From: a bacterium endosymbiont of Escarpia laminata
GTDB taxonomy: Bacteria > Pseudomonadota > Gammaproteobacteria > Chromatiales > Chromatiaceae
DNA length: 64,000 nucleotides
Reading direction: 5' to 3'
Assembly (NCBI GenBank): GCA_003660235.1
Contig: QGON01000056.1
Location: 1-64,000, forward strand
The notes beneath the pieces were generated by a model. The model had not been told where the DNA came from, did no database searches, and worked only from the letters and a program-made list of their open reading frames with translations. Shown piece after piece: positions 1 through 9,484 of the stretch; within the stretch, counting starts at the first letter, position 1; every line of letters starts with the position of its first letter. The translations under genes were made by a program, and so were the position numbers.

Positions 1-642
1 CAACGCTTTGCTACCGAAGGAGCCTTGCTCGGCAGCGTCTTACGACATGGTCTGTGTGATGATCTCACCATCGTCAGTGAGGATGCCGGGCAGTTCGACA
101 TCTTATTACATGCCTTATGCTGGGTGCATACCGAACGACTCATCCATAAAATGCTGCCACTCAACGAGACACACCGACAGGAAATAGCTCAGATTAGAGA
201 TCAGATATGGCGCTTTTATGCACAACTGAAGCGATATAAAAGCAAGCCCGATAAAAGTCAGCAAAAAATACTCCGTCATCGATTCGATGAGATATTTACC
301 CAGAAAACCAGCTACGCCACCTTAAACCAGACATTAAAGCGAATCCATAATAATAAAGCTGAACTATTAGTGGTTCTTGATCGACCTGAAATCCCTTTGC
401 ACACCAATGGCAGTGAAACGGATATCCGTGATTTTGTGAAGAAACGAAAAATCAGTGGTGGAACCCGCAGTGATGAGGGCAGGCGTTGCCGAGATACTTT
501 TGCCAGCTTGAAAAAAACCTGTCGTAAGCTGGATATCTCGTTTTGGCATTACTTAACAGATCGTTTGGGTATTGGTGAACAGACCATTGCTCCATTACCC
601 GATATCATCACCGAGCGGGCTGCTCTTGCCACGGGTTTTTGA
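1..642 (+). CDS. IS66-like transposase, C-terminal part (cut by window edge)
   Basis: The reading frame is already open at base 1 and ends at TGA 640-642, so this is the downstream part of a gene that begins outside the window. The residues resemble the C-terminal half of DDE transposases annotated as IS66 family: a KMLPL segment, then an IPLHTNGSETDIRDF block (the position of the DNNxAER block of IS66), then KRKISGGTRSD and a basic end KKTCRKLDISFWHYLTDRL. The catalytic Asp residues lie mostly upstream and cannot be judged. A TTG at 25 could serve as a start but is unlikely to be the real one. It borders the large activase gene, which lies on the opposite strand. Confidence 0.75.
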   Translation, partial: QRFATEGALLGSVLRHGLCDDLTIVSEDAGQFDILLHALCWVHTERLIHKMLPLNETHRQEIAQIRDQIWRFYAQLKRYKSKPDKSQQKILRHRFDEIFTQKTSYATLNQTLKRIHNNKAELLVVLDRPEIPLHTNGSETDIRDFVKKRKISGGTRSDEGRRCRDTFASLKKTCRKLDISFWHYLTDRLGIGEQTIAPLPDIITERAALATGF

Positions 643-743
643 GAAGTTACGAATGTGAGCTATAGGTTAGATGCGCATTCTTACCAACATCAATTGACTC
701 ACTGGGCTATGTGCGCATCGTAACCCGACGGTGATCAGTGGAA

Positions 744-3700
744 TTAACCTGCTTCGTTCGCCTCGGCGGCTCGGTAATACCGCTCCGGCCCGATCGTTTT
801 TAGCAGAGCAAGGGCGATAAGTTCTTCATCGACATCACCCTGCTGGCTGAAAAGGTGCTGAATCCTGCCTTTGGCGTCGGGAACGGCGGCGTTGATGCCC
901 GGCGTGATTGCCTCACCCATGGATGAGACCATACATCCCTCAGGGGCGACGTTCAGGATCAGGTCATAACCTTTTTGCAGCTTTAATACGGCTTCGCCCA
1001 CATAGGGGATGAATTCACCCCCCGGACGTTTGGTGGTGATGACCGATTCGGCTATCTTGAGTATCTTCGGCATCGCAGCAGGCATCTCCAGACCGGCTGC
1101 GGTATAGAGCGGTTTTGCGATGATGTTGCGCAAAATGAAGTGTACTGCCCTGAGGCCAATCAGCCGTAGCTGCTTCTTGCGCTTATAGCGGGTGATGCGT
1201 TTGCGCTCGCTATCCTCAATAGGGCGTTTGAGTTCGGATCTGCTTTCATCGATAGCTTCGCGGGCACGCATCAACATACCTGCGAGTTTGTAATCCAGAA
1301 AACTCCATACCGGCGTGTGGGTCAGGGTAAATTGCCGAAAGCCCAGAGTGGCCAGCAGCGTCCTATGGACAGCCTCGTACTGGGCGACACGCATATAGGC
1401 TTCGCCATCGATATGGATGCGGGTCGGGTCACCCTTGAGCGGCTGCGCACACCATTGTCGGGCAAAAGCCTTTATGGGGCGCTTCAGGTCAGACTTATGC
1501 AGGCCGTAGGCAAAATAATTGACCAGGTAGTTGATGCCGGGAACCTTGGCAAAGGCATCCGCTATCCGTAGCGCAGCTGCTGAGGGCCTCATCTCAAACT
1601 CGATAAGCCGGTGCAGTTCCTCTTTGAGCTTTCGATACGCCTGTATAAAGGTCTGGTATTCAGCATAATCCCTGCACTGAGAGCTGCCATCGGCCAGGAG
1701 CTGGTGCAGCACACCCTGTACAATCGCACTTTGCACCCCCCGCACGAAGACCCAGGCCGGGAAACCGGTATTAAACCCCTTGTTCTCATGGCCAACGAGA
1801 AACTGCATCACCAGCTCTTCAGTATCGTCTTTGCCTGAGTTCTTCTGCTGATTGATAAAGATCTTGTGGGTCTCGACGTACTGCCCCTGGCGGCAGGGTC
1901 CCAGTCCCTTGTTGTTAAATATCAGCAATCTTGTCTTGTGGATAAATTCAGGATCGTTTTCCCGTTTGCGGCGTTTGAAATCCTCCATCGCCGCCATCAC
2001 ATCGCCATACACCGCTGCCAAAGGGGCGCAGACTGAGTCACCCGACATGGAACGTCCCTCCTTGATGGCGGCCTGCAGGTCATAATCCTCATCGTATAGA
2101 TCGATACAGGTAAAACCTGCGCTGCGAATGACTGAGGTCAGCCCCCGTGTGTCCGACAGGGTCGGGAAGTAGATCGCATCGGTTTCAGGGTTGAGGGGAT
2201 CCTGGTTGACCAGGCGGTCGAGCACCTTCACCTCAAAGCCATCGTCTTCCACACTTTTCAGCTCTTGATGCAGTCCCGACTCCAGTTGTTTGACGTAGGT
2301 GTTCATGCGGTTTTCCAGATGCGCCAGCTCCTTGATCGCCGCATCGGACTGGATCAGCAGATAGGGGCGTTTTTTGGTCAACTCGGAAATCAGCGGATTG
2401 GTGACGCTGTCGGGGCCACACAAAAAGGTCGATACCTGCACCACCGGCATCAGGGTATCGGAGCCCTTTTCCACCCGCTCAAATACCTGTCTCAGCCCGG
2501 CATGGCCGGTTACCCTGTGCAGTTCGCGTCTGCTACAGGCATCGGCCAGGGTGGCGATCATGTGTGGATTGCGCCAATAGAGGTGTTTGAATTGGGGGTT
2601 GAAGTCGGCATCGAGGAGATAGCTGGGGATACCCATCATGTTCTTGTCCCGCAGCAGTCGCCCGACGTGACTGTCATAAATACCGGGATTGAGGATATAT
2701 TCGCGGCCCATCACCAAGGCGATTTCGCGCCCATCTTCAAACGCCTGGTTGGCCAGTTCGGTGGCAAAATCGGCGGCCACCTTTTTGAGTCCCCGTTGGG
2801 CCTGCAACGCCGCGTCGACAATGTTACGGAACTGTTCATACTCAACCTGCTTGCCGTAATGCTCAAACACCGGTTGTAGGCGTGGATAGATCTTCAGGGC
2901 GATCCGCTCCGCATTCTGCAGTTTGAGATCCAGAAAAAACAGATGGATGCGGCTTTGCGGGTGTTTGGATTCAGTGATCTTTTTGGCCACCGCCAGCCCA
3001 CCCTGGTTGATGGTGCAGGTGCGTCCCAGGGAGTGTTTTGCAGGCAGGAACTCGATCTGTGGGGCCAGAATCATACCGTGTGGTTGTGCGCCCAGGCGCA
3101 GGAACTGGCCGACAACGCCTATGTGCGGGGCACAGGTGTCGATGTGAAAATGCGCTTGGGCGTCGATGACATCAGACACCTGCACATTGTCCACCTCCAC
3201 CGGGATCTCCAGTGGTGTAAACAGTGAGGCGAAAAACATCGCCCACTCCGAGACGGCGAAACTGCGCGGTATCACCAACCGGTTCGGGTCATCGGAGTGG
3301 GGCAGGCGGTCGTTGATAAAGTCCCAGATCTGCTTATAGCTATCCGGGCTGCCTTTTCGCTTGAGGCCTTTCATGGCCAGCACTTCGTTGATCGCGGTGC
3401 AACCGCCGAGGGTGAAGGTGAAGCGATTGCCCTCACTGCCGAGGCCGGTGAGGTGCGCGCGATTGCAGCGTGCAGCCTTGTCGCCACACACGGCCCCCTT
3501 GCAGACCACGATCTTCTTTTTGTAATCCTTGTCGATGAAGGACTCAAGCTCGACCTCCAACGCCGTGGTGGTATCCTGCTCTGCCAGTGATTTAATCAGT
3601 CCGACACAGGCGCGGTGGCCCGGATCCGGTGGCACCAGACAGTAGATGTCATCCCCCACATAGCGCTGTATGCGTTGGGCAACCGCGAGTGGCAGCGGTT

Positions 3701-5477
3701 CACTGAGCATGGTCTGACCATGGAGCAGGGCGACCGTGTGCTTCGGCAGCTCGATCTGGCTCCAGAGGCTTCTGGCCATGTTCTCCACGATCGCCCAGTT
3801 GGCTGAAGCGAGGATCTCGCCGAGTTCATAACCATCCGCCTGCAGCTTGCGGGCGTTCTCCATCAAAAACACCGCGCAGGTGGCGTTGATGACGTAACCC
3901 TTGTCGGCATTGAAGGCCAGCTCACTGGCCACGCTGATGTCGTCCAGAAAAAACATGGAGGTCAGGGTATCGATCAGGCTGCCGGTTCCTGCGGAACACT
4001 TGACGTTCATCGCATTGTCAAACAGTTCGGCCTTTTTCAGTGCAATGGAGGAGATCTTTGTGTCCTCGCCGCCAATGTCGATCAGCAGGCAGAAGTCCTC
4101 ATTGATGCCGTCGATGCCGCTCGCCTTGAGGCGTTCGATATGTGCGCGGGCATAGTCGATGGAACCGCGTGCATGGGCGTAGTTCTCCACCAGCACCGAC
4201 ACGCGGTCTGCCAGTTGTGGGTAGATGTTGATGAGGGCTTTTTGCACTTGGTAGCGTGCGCTACCCGTCAAGCCGATCTGGCCGATCTGCAGGGTTTTCA
4301 CCCCCTTGGCAATGATGTCGGCAAAGATCTTTTTGATCGTATCGATGGTATCGCCGGCGTTGGAGTAGGCGCCCTTATAGAGGATGCTCTCCCCCGAGGC
4401 GTCGCTGATGATCAGCTTCGCCATGGTTGAGCCTACATCCAACCCCAACATGACAGGTGTGTTGCACAGCTGGGCAGCGTCAAAATGAGTCGGTGCGATG
4501 TTGGGGATACGCTGGTAGAGGCACCGCGCCTCAAGATCCGCCTTGACGTCAAACATGGCCGGGTATTCGCTGAGCCTGGACGTCTGCACAACGCGGCGGT
4601 CCGGTTGGGCAAAGTTGCTATCGCCGATGATTTTGCGCAGATACTGTAATCCCAGCAACGGAAACCTGCCGCCCTTATCGTAGCGTACATCTGCAGTGCC
4701 GACGGATTCGAGATAATCTCCGGCGCAGTCACGGGCAAACTGCCAGGCAAAGATGCCACCGCTCAACCATACCGTATCAAAGCCGGGTTTGAGTTTTTTA
4801 CAGGCCTTGAGCACCTCTGATTTCAGCGTCACCGCCAAGGCGAAATCGAGGGGAATGCCCTGATTCTTGTCGGAGATCGTCGCCGAAGAGGCAAACACCC
4901 CGCAGCGGTCGGCGCGGATATCGACGCCGTCACGGCGCTGGCGGTTTTCCTCGCCGAGGTATCCGCTCAACAGTGTGTCAACCGCCTTACGTTGGATATT
5001 GAGCTTTTGCAGTACGCGGTCAAGGTTGACCCCCGAGCCCGCGCCGCAGCGCGGATTGACCACCAGCATATCGTTCTTGAGATTGCCCTCGATATCGACG
5101 CCTATGGCCATATAGCCTGAAGCGGAGATTTCGATGATGCCCAGTGGTTTGTCTTGCAGCAGGCTGCGCGCCGCTGACCACAGTGCTGCCGAGCCAAGCA
5201 CCACCTCACCCTGACCGAGATAGCGACGAACGATCTCCTGCAATTTACCCGTGATAGTGATGCCCGTTTGCTCAGGCAGTTGGTCAAGTCCAAGCCGGCG
5301 GATCGTACCGCCGAGATCTTCGTTACTGGCTATTTCAACGCTGCCGAGTTCGGTACCCGCTGGGTCGCAGGCCAAGATCCGGACACTGTGGACACCGGCA
5401 TCAATATAGAGGTTTGTGCAGTGGGGAAGTAACCCAATAAACCAATCGGTAGTGGAGTGGTCTGGCTGTTGGGTCAT
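744..5477 (-). CDS. Giant 2-hydroxyacyl-CoA dehydratase activase / dehydratase fusion (1577 aa)
   Basis: This protein looks like the BadF/BadG/HgdC activator family fused to 2-hydroxyglutaryl-CoA dehydratase D-component-like sequence. Two ASKHA-type activase regions are visible. The first spans about residues 10-300 and contains NPRCGAGSG and DRCGVFASSATIS. The second starts near residue 343 with GLDVGSTMAKLI and contains KCSAGTGSLIDTL and NATCAVFLMENA, the Cys positions that hold a shared 4Fe-4S cluster in known activators. A Cys-rich stretch (VCKGAVCGDKAARC) follows near residue 655, then a DUF2229-like part, then a dehydratase-like region around residues 1090-1400 (SGDSVCAPLAAVYGDV). Such proteins couple ATP hydrolysis to low-potential electron transfer. 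The substrate is unknown, and no partner dehydratase, CoA transferase or ferredoxin gene is adjacent. The start ATG at 5477 is followed by a hydrophilic N-terminus. Confidence 0.85.
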   Translation of the reverse strand: MTQQPDHSTTDWFIGLLPHCTNLYIDAGVHSVRILACDPAGTELGSVEIASNEDLGGTIRRLGLDQLPEQTGITITGKLQEIVRRYLGQGEVVLGSAALWSAARSLLQDKPLGIIEISASGYMAIGVDIEGNLKNDMLVVNPRCGAGSGVNLDRVLQKLNIQRKAVDTLLSGYLGEENRQRRDGVDIRADRCGVFASSATISDKNQGIPLDFALAVTLKSEVLKACKKLKPGFDTVWLSGGIFAWQFARDCAGDYLESVGTADVRYDKGGRFPLLGLQYLRKIIGDSNFAQPDRRVVQTSRLSEYPAMFDVKADLEARCLYQRIPNIAPTHFDAAQLCNTPVMLGLDVGSTMAKLIISDASGESILYKGAYSNAGDTIDTIKKIFADIIAKGVKTLQIGQIGLTGSARYQVQKALINIYPQLADRVSVLVENYAHARGSIDYARAHIERLKASGIDGINEDFCLLIDIGGEDTKISSIALKKAELFDNAMNVKCSAGTGSLIDTLTSMFFLDDISVASELAFNADKGYVINATCAVFLMENARKLQADGYELGEILASANWAIVENMARSLWSQIELPKHTVALLHGQTMLSEPLPLAVAQRIQRYVGDDIYCLVPPDPGHRACVGLIKSLAEQDTTTALEVELESFIDKDYKKKIVVCKGAVCGDKAARCNRAHLTGLGSEGNRFTFTLGGCTAINEVLAMKGLKRKGSPDSYKQIWDFINDRLPHSDDPNRLVIPRSFAVSEWAMFFASLFTPLEIPVEVDNVQVSDVIDAQAHFHIDTCAPHIGVVGQFLRLGAQPHGMILAPQIEFLPAKHSLGRTCTINQGGLAVAKKITESKHPQSRIHLFFLDLKLQNAERIALKIYPRLQPVFEHYGKQVEYEQFRNIVDAALQAQRGLKKVAADFATELANQAFEDGREIALVMGREYILNPGIYDSHVGRLLRDKNMMGIPSYLLDADFNPQFKHLYWRNPHMIATLADACSRRELHRVTGHAGLRQVFERVEKGSDTLMPVVQVSTFLCGPDSVTNPLISELTKKRPYLLIQSDAAIKELAHLENRMNTYVKQLESGLHQELKSVEDDGFEVKVLDRLVNQDPLNPETDAIYFPTLSDTRGLTSVIRSAGFTCIDLYDEDYDLQAAIKEGRSMSGDSVCAPLAAVYGDVMAAMEDFKRRKRENDPEFIHKTRLLIFNNKGLGPCRQGQYVETHKIFINQQKNSGKDDTEELVMQFLVGHENKGFNTGFPAWVFVRGVQSAIVQGVLHQLLADGSSQCRDYAEYQTFIQAYRKLKEELHRLIEFEMRPSAAALRIADAFAKVPGINYLVNYFAYGLHKSDLKRPIKAFARQWCAQPLKGDPTRIHIDGEAYMRVAQYEAVHRTLLATLGFRQFTLTHTPVWSFLDYKLAGMLMRAREAIDESRSELKRPIEDSERKRITRYKRKKQLRLIGLRAVHFILRNIIAKPLYTAAGLEMPAAMPKILKIAESVITTKRPGGEFIPYVGEAVLKLQKGYDLILNVAPEGCMVSSMGEAITPGINAAVPDAKGRIQHLFSQQGDVDEELIALALLKTIGPERYYRAAEANEAG

Positions 5478-5549
5478 TTGAGGAATCTACGCATACTTTG
5501 TGCTGGGGTCGGAGCCCCTCCGATTACAGCATGTGCGGAGAAATGCTGG

Positions 5550-5951
5550 TTATGTGTCAGAAATTGCATTACGTAACTTTAAGTGCAGATGAAAAGGCTC
5601 GAAGTCTTTGTCTGAATAAAGCAATGGAATGTCATTGTTAATGCAAAAGGTGGCAATTAATACATCAACTGTTTTCCGTACAGTCACCCCTTTTTTGCGG
5701 AGAAAGCGAAAATTGTCAGCACTATTTATCGCAATATTTTTGCCGCCAAGTTCAAAAACAGTGAGCGACGTTAGCAATTCCTTAGCGGTATTGTAGTCCC
5801 GGTCATGTCTAAATCCCTGCAAAACCTCAATAAGTACCAAATCTCCAAGTCCAATAGGTTCTGTACCCAGCAGGCTATCAAGTTTGTTCGTTTCAGCAGA
5901 CTGAGTCCCGTTGAAGAAATTGACCCAAACGCTGGAATCGATAAATATCAA
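5550..5951 (-). CDS. vapC: VapC-type PIN-domain ribonuclease toxin
   Basis: A 133-residue PIN-domain protein. The acidic residues expected for metal binding are visible: Asp5 in FIDSSVW, the Glu of LIEVLQGF and the Asp of VDVLIATFC. VapC toxins are Mg2+-dependent RNases that are blocked by a cognate antitoxin. Its start overlaps the end of the upstream vapB by 4 bases (ATGA), which is typical translational coupling. It lies between the activase gene and the rhamnose genes. Confidence 0.88.
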   Translation of the reverse strand: MIFIDSSVWVNFFNGTQSAETNKLDSLLGTEPIGLGDLVLIEVLQGFRHDRDYNTAKELLTSLTVFELGGKNIAINSADNFRFLRKKGVTVRKTVDVLIATFCINNDIPLLYSDKDFEPFHLHLKLRNAISDT

Positions 5952-6142
5952 CTGTCAGACCTCATCTCATCAAGGTTGCCTTCCCAATGCAATTTACCCC
6001 TGAAGTGTCTAATATATTCTTGTTTTTTTAATTTAATCAACGTCTTGAGGCCAAGTTCCACGGCTTCGCGCTTTGTTTTTAAACCTGTCATCTTCAAGGC
6101 GTTAGCCATAAGGTCGTCATCAATGACTATATTCGTACGCAT
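5948..6142 (-). CDS. vapB: VapB-type antitoxin
   Basis: A 64-residue protein beginning MRTNIVIDDDLMANALK, with GLKTKREAVELGLKTLI following. This matches small VapB antitoxins with an N-terminal DNA-binding helix pair (DUF2191-like) and a C-terminal toxin-binding tail rich in HFRGKLHWEGNLDEMR. It is transcribed with and overlaps vapC. It should repress its own promoter, and a matching inverted repeat lies just upstream. Confidence 0.88.
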   Translation of the reverse strand: MRTNIVIDDDLMANALKMTGLKTKREAVELGLKTLIKLKKQEYIRHFRGKLHWEGNLDEMRSDS

Positions 6143-6155
6143 GGCAGTATCCGGT

Positions 6156-6181
6156 GTGTATTGTATTCATAATTCATACAC
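6156..6181. promoter_or_regulatory. Candidate vapBC operator
   Basis: GTGTAT (6156-6161) and ATACAC (6176-6181) form an inverted repeat with a 14-base AT-rich spacer, 14 bases upstream of the vapB start. The position fits autoregulation by VapB. Only the symmetry is seen; binding is inferred. Confidence 0.4.
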
Positions 6182-6374
6182 ATTAAAGCCGCTTCAGGCG
6201 GATGGGTCAAGGGGGAATACACCTAATTAGATGTTGGGGTTTGAGTGATGAGCGATCCACAGGGGGGCTTCTGGAAACTTTGAACGTAAATCTATAGACT
6301 GACAAATCGTGTTTTTTTGCCCTTCTTGTGAGTGTTTCCAATCTCTTTGGTCGACGAGGAGGGGTATTTTGGGC

Positions 6375-6472
6375 AGGACCTATATTCTGGTGACTGCACT
6401 CATCGCATCGCTGATGCAATTTGGTCCGGCCAGGATGACGATTATCACAATCAGGGAATATCAAGATAAAAG
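6375..6472 (+). pseudogene. Remnant of the 3' end of a kpsE-like gene
   Basis: Translating 6375 onward gives RTYILVTALIASLMQF, then RMTIITIREYQD. This closely matches the last residues of the intact KpsE homolog at 14176-15276 (RVYILVTALIVLLMLF ... RMTITTIREHQD). At the DNA level about 98 bases align with 15181-15276 at roughly 80 percent by eye. The stop codon of the intact gene (GACTAA) is changed to GATAAA here. Nothing upstream of 6375 resembles the rest of the gene, so this is a fragment. The rfbB start follows directly, as if rfbB once lay right after a capsule-export gene. Confidence 0.75.
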
Positions 6473-7549
6473 GTGGATAAAGAAACACTATTGATCACAG
6501 GCGGTGCCGGTTTTATTGGATCGGCAGTTATCCGCTATTTGATAGAAGAGACCGGGCACACGATTGTCAACATCGACAAACTGACTTACGCGGGAAATCT
6601 CGATTCGCTTATGCAGATAGCCGATGATCCCCGGTATCATTTTGAGTTGGCGGATATTTGTGATGCTGAGGTCATGGGCGATATTTTTCTACGCTACCAG
6701 CCATCAGCCATCATGCACCTTGCCGCGGAATCCCATGTGGATCGTTCTATTGACGGACCCTTGGAGTTCATCCAGACCAATGTAGTTGGCACCTGCAACC
6801 TCCTTGAAGTGGCTCGTAACTATTGGTCAGGACTCAGTGAAGAACAACAGGTAAGTTTCCGTTTCCACCACGTCTCCACCGATGAAGTCTATGGAAGCTT
6901 GGGGAAAACTGGCCTATTCACAGAAGAGTCTCGATACGAACCCAATTCACCCTATTCAGCCAGCAAGGCCTCATCTGATCACCTTGTCCGTGCATGGCAT
7001 GAGACCTATGGTCTGCCGGTGGTGATTACCAACTGCTCCAACAACTACGGTCCCTATCAGTTTCCTGAAAAACTTATACCCTTGATAATCCTTAATGCCC
7101 TGGATGGAAAGCCCCTGCCAATCTATGGCAAGGGCGATCAGATCAGAGACTGGCTCCATGTCGATGATCATGCCAAAGCGCTCTATCGAGTCCTTTCTCA
7201 AGGGAAAGTGGGTGAGATCTACAATATCGGCGGCCACAATGAAAAAACCAACCTTGAAGTGGTCCGCACGCTTTGCGCCCACCTCGATGAACTGGCTCCC
7301 AACCGTCATGAAGTAGATGCCTACGTTGATCTCATTACCTATGTTGAAGATCGCCCAGGCCATGATCAGCGTTATGCCATCGATTCCAGTAAGATCAAGA
7401 GAGAACTTGACTGGGTTCCTGAAGAAACCTTTGAGAGCGGTATGCTGAAAACCGTTAAATGGTACCTCGATAATCTGCAATGGTGTCGAAGAGTGCAGGA
7501 CGGCAGCTATCGCAGAGAACGACTGGGTCTGAATGGCTCAGTGAGTTAA
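6473..7549 (+). CDS. rfbB: dTDP-glucose 4,6-dehydratase
   Basis: Converts dTDP-glucose to dTDP-4-keto-6-deoxyglucose, the second step to dTDP-L-rhamnose. The protein has 358 residues. The NAD-binding motif [11 protein letters not shown] is at residues 9-19, the catalytic STDEVYGS at 135-142, and the YSASK Tyr/Lys pair at 161-165. The end is TGA-free, with stop TAA at 7547-7549. The chosen GTG start lies next to an AAAGG-like ribosome site, and no upstream ATG gives a better N-terminus. It is the first gene of the rhamnose set, followed by an inserted GxxExxY element and then rfbA, rfbC and rfbD on the same strand. Confidence 0.95.
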   Translation: MDKETLLITGGAGFIGSAVIRYLIEETGHTIVNIDKLTYAGNLDSLMQIADDPRYHFELADICDAEVMGDIFLRYQPSAIMHLAAESHVDRSIDGPLEFIQTNVVGTCNLLEVARNYWSGLSEEQQVSFRFHHVSTDEVYGSLGKTGLFTEESRYEPNSPYSASKASSDHLVRAWHETYGLPVVITNCSNNYGPYQFPEKLIPLIILNALDGKPLPIYGKGDQIRDWLHVDDHAKALYRVLSQGKVGEIYNIGGHNEKTNLEVVRTLCAHLDELAPNRHEVDAYVDLITYVEDRPGHDQRYAIDSSKIKRELDWVPEETFESGMLKTVKWYLDNLQWCRRVQDGSYRRERLGLNGSVS

Positions 7550-7556
7550 CTATTCA

Positions 7557-7990
7557 CCACGAAGCGCACGAAGGACACGAAGATGGAGTTTGGCCAGTTG
7601 TCAAAGCAAGTGATTGGTTGCGCGATCGAAGTACATCGGGAACTTGGACCCGGCTTGCTGGAATCCACCTACGAAAAATGTTTGGCGCATGAACTAAGAG
7701 GACATAATATTGAATGTGTTACTCAAATGGCTCTGCCTGTTGAGTATAAGGGTCTAGCTCTGGATTGTGGATATCGTATAGATCTGATGGTGGCAGGGAA
7801 CCTGATCGTTGAATTGAAGAGCGTAGATTCAATCCAGCGGATTCATGAAGCTCAGATACTAACCTATATGAAACTTGCAGGCATCGGAACTGGGCTACTC
7901 ATAAACTTCAATACCACACTGTTGAAAAATGGAATTAAACGCCTTGTCCTCTAAATGTTTATCCCTTCGTGCTCTTCGTGAGCTTCGTGG
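7557..7990. mobile_element. Inverted-repeat-bounded element carrying a GxxExxY gene
   Basis: The left arm (7557-7582) starts CCACGAAGCGCACGAAG and the right arm (7965-7990) ends TTCGTGAGCTTCGTGG. The arms are about 26 bases, complementary apart from a few mismatches, and internally periodic (CACGAAG units). The only gene inside is the GxxExxY gene at 7583-7954. The element separates rfbB from rfbA, which are normally adjacent, so it looks inserted. No target-site duplication is clear. Confidence 0.65.
7583..7954 (+). CDS. GxxExxY-family protein (PD-(D/E)XK-like)
   Basis: A 123-residue protein with the family signature [16 protein letters not shown] (residues 18-33) and a nuclease-like core: [18 protein letters not shown], with the Asp and ExK arrangement expected of PD-(D/E)XK folds. 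The family is widespread and its biochemical role is not established. Unlike its rfb neighbours it has no role in sugar synthesis, and it sits inside a pair of inverted repeats. The ATG at 7583 directly abuts the left arm. Confidence 0.85.
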   Translation: MEFGQLSKQVIGCAIEVHRELGPGLLESTYEKCLAHELRGHNIECVTQMALPVEYKGLALDCGYRIDLMVAGNLIVELKSVDSIQRIHEAQILTYMKLAGIGTGLLINFNTTLLKNGIKRLVL

Positions 7991-8010
7991 TTAAAAAAAC
8001 AGGAAGAAAG

Positions 8011-8887
8011 ATGAAAGGAATTATACTCGCTGGTGGTTCTGGAACACGCCTTCACCCGGTAACAATAGGTGTTTCAAAACAGCTCCTCCCTATCTATGAC
8101 AAACCGATGATCTATTATCCGCTAAGCACCCTCATGCTGGCGGGAATCAGGGATGTCCTTGTCATCACCGCACCTACCTTCAAAGAGCGTTTTGAAGATG
8201 TCCTTGGTGACGGTGCTCAGTGGGGGCTAAATATTCAGTATAAAATTCAGCCCAAGCCTGAAGGACTGGCGCAGGCCTTTATTCTGGGTGAGGAGTTTAT
8301 TGGCGATGATAACTGTGCTCTGATCTCTGGGAGACAATGTCTTCTACGGACACTATCTTAAAGAAATCCTTGTTGATGCCGCGAACCATAAGGATGGTGC
8401 TACAGTATTTGCCTATCATGTAACAGATCCTGAGCGATACGGGGTTATTGAGTTTGATGGCAGCGGCCATGCAATCAGTCTTGAGGAGAAGCCCGAGAAT
8501 CCACGTTCAAATTTTGCGGTAACCGGCCTCTATTTTTATGACAAACAGGTCGTGGAAATCGCTAAATCATTAAAACCATCACCACGTGGTGAGTTGGAGA
8601 TAACTGATATCAACCGCATCTACCTGGAAAAAGAGCAACTCAATGTTCATCTGTTGGGCAGAGGTTCTGCATGGCTGGATACAGGTACCTATGATTCATT
8701 GCTTGCAGCCAGCCAGTTTGTACAGACTCTGGAACTTCGTCAGGGGCTAAAAATATCCTGCCCGGAAGAGATAGCCTGGAGAAGTCGCTGGATTGATGAT
8801 GAAGCACTGGAAAAACAGGCAGCCGCATTGTCAAAAAACAGCTATGGAGTGTATCTGGAAAGATTGCTCAAAGAAGGTCTGAAATAA
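8011..8887 (+). pseudogene. rfbA: Glucose-1-phosphate thymidylyltransferase, frameshifted
   Basis: This enzyme makes dTDP-glucose from dTTP and glucose-1-phosphate. Residues 1-20 contain the nucleotidyltransferase motif [13 protein letters not shown]. The frame runs correctly to CALI near 8325, then becomes nonsense and stops at 8361. The +1-shifted frame continues as [14 protein letters not shown] and on to the normal C-terminus (KNSYGVYLERLL) at 8887. Removing one base in 8324-8327 (ATCTCTGGG to ATCCTGGG) restores a full-length protein of about 291 residues. It is either a sequencing error, a recent mutation or, less likely, programmed slippage. ATG 8011 follows AGGAAG. rfbC starts 3 bases after the stop. 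Confidence 0.88.
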
Positions 8888-8889
8888 GA

Positions 8890-9450
8890 ATGAAAGTTAT
8901 CGAAACAGAGTTGCCGGGCGTATTGATTATCGAGCCGAAAATTTTTGGTGATGAGCGTGGCTTCTTCACGGAAACCTGGAATAAGCAACTTTATGCTGAT
9001 GCAGGGATTGCGACTGATTTTGTGCAGGACAACCTCTCCATGTCACGTCGAGGGGTGCTGCGCGGGCTGCATTTTCAGAATCCCAATGCCCAGGGGAAAC
9101 TCGTTACTGTCCTTCAGGGTGAGGTTTACGATGTAGCCGTTGATATTCGTCGTGGTTCACCCACATTTGGACAGTGGGCATCGGTAAGCCTTTCATCTGA
9201 AAACAGACGGCTGATCTACATTCCCGAGGGTTTTGCCCACGGCTTCTGTGTAACCAGCGAGACGGCGCTGTTCAGCTACAAATGTACCGACCGATACAAC
9301 CCAGGGGCTGAAGGCAGCATACTTTGGAATGACCCTGACCTGGCTATCGATTGGCCGATTGAAAACCCGGAACTATCCGCTAAGGATCGTGATGGTATAC
9401 GGTTAAAGGAATTCCCTGTTGAACGACTGCCTGCGTACCATGCGGGTTAA
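8890..9450 (+). CDS. rfbC: dTDP-4-dehydrorhamnose 3,5-epimerase
   Basis: Epimerises C3 and C5 of the 4-keto sugar made by RfbB. The protein has 186 residues, the usual length. The cupin active-site His lies in RGLHFQ (His61), with DERGFFTETW at residues 21-30, FAHGFC at 115-120 and a downstream YKCTDRY. It is tightly linked to rfbA and on the same strand as rfbD. Confidence 0.95.
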   Translation: MKVIETELPGVLIIEPKIFGDERGFFTETWNKQLYADAGIATDFVQDNLSMSRRGVLRGLHFQNPNAQGKLVTVLQGEVYDVAVDIRRGSPTFGQWASVSLSSENRRLIYIPEGFAHGFCVTSETALFSYKCTDRYNPGAEGSILWNDPDLAIDWPIENPELSAKDRDGIRLKEFPVERLPAYHAG

Positions 9451-9484
9451 ATATTTAAGTTGTGCCTAATGATTTTCGAAGAGA

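Noticed and set aside
2265..2879. A 204-residue plus-strand frame inside the activase gene
   Set aside because: It is antisense to a well-supported gene, with no recognisable motifs.
7480..7692. A frame with His/Glu-rich HHEAHEGHE sequence
   Set aside because: It is the translation of the inverted-repeat arm itself plus the wrong frame of the GxxExxY gene.
8290..8360. Programmed frameshifting in rfbA
   Set aside because: No slippery heptamer or downstream stimulatory structure is evident; a simple one-base insertion explains the data.
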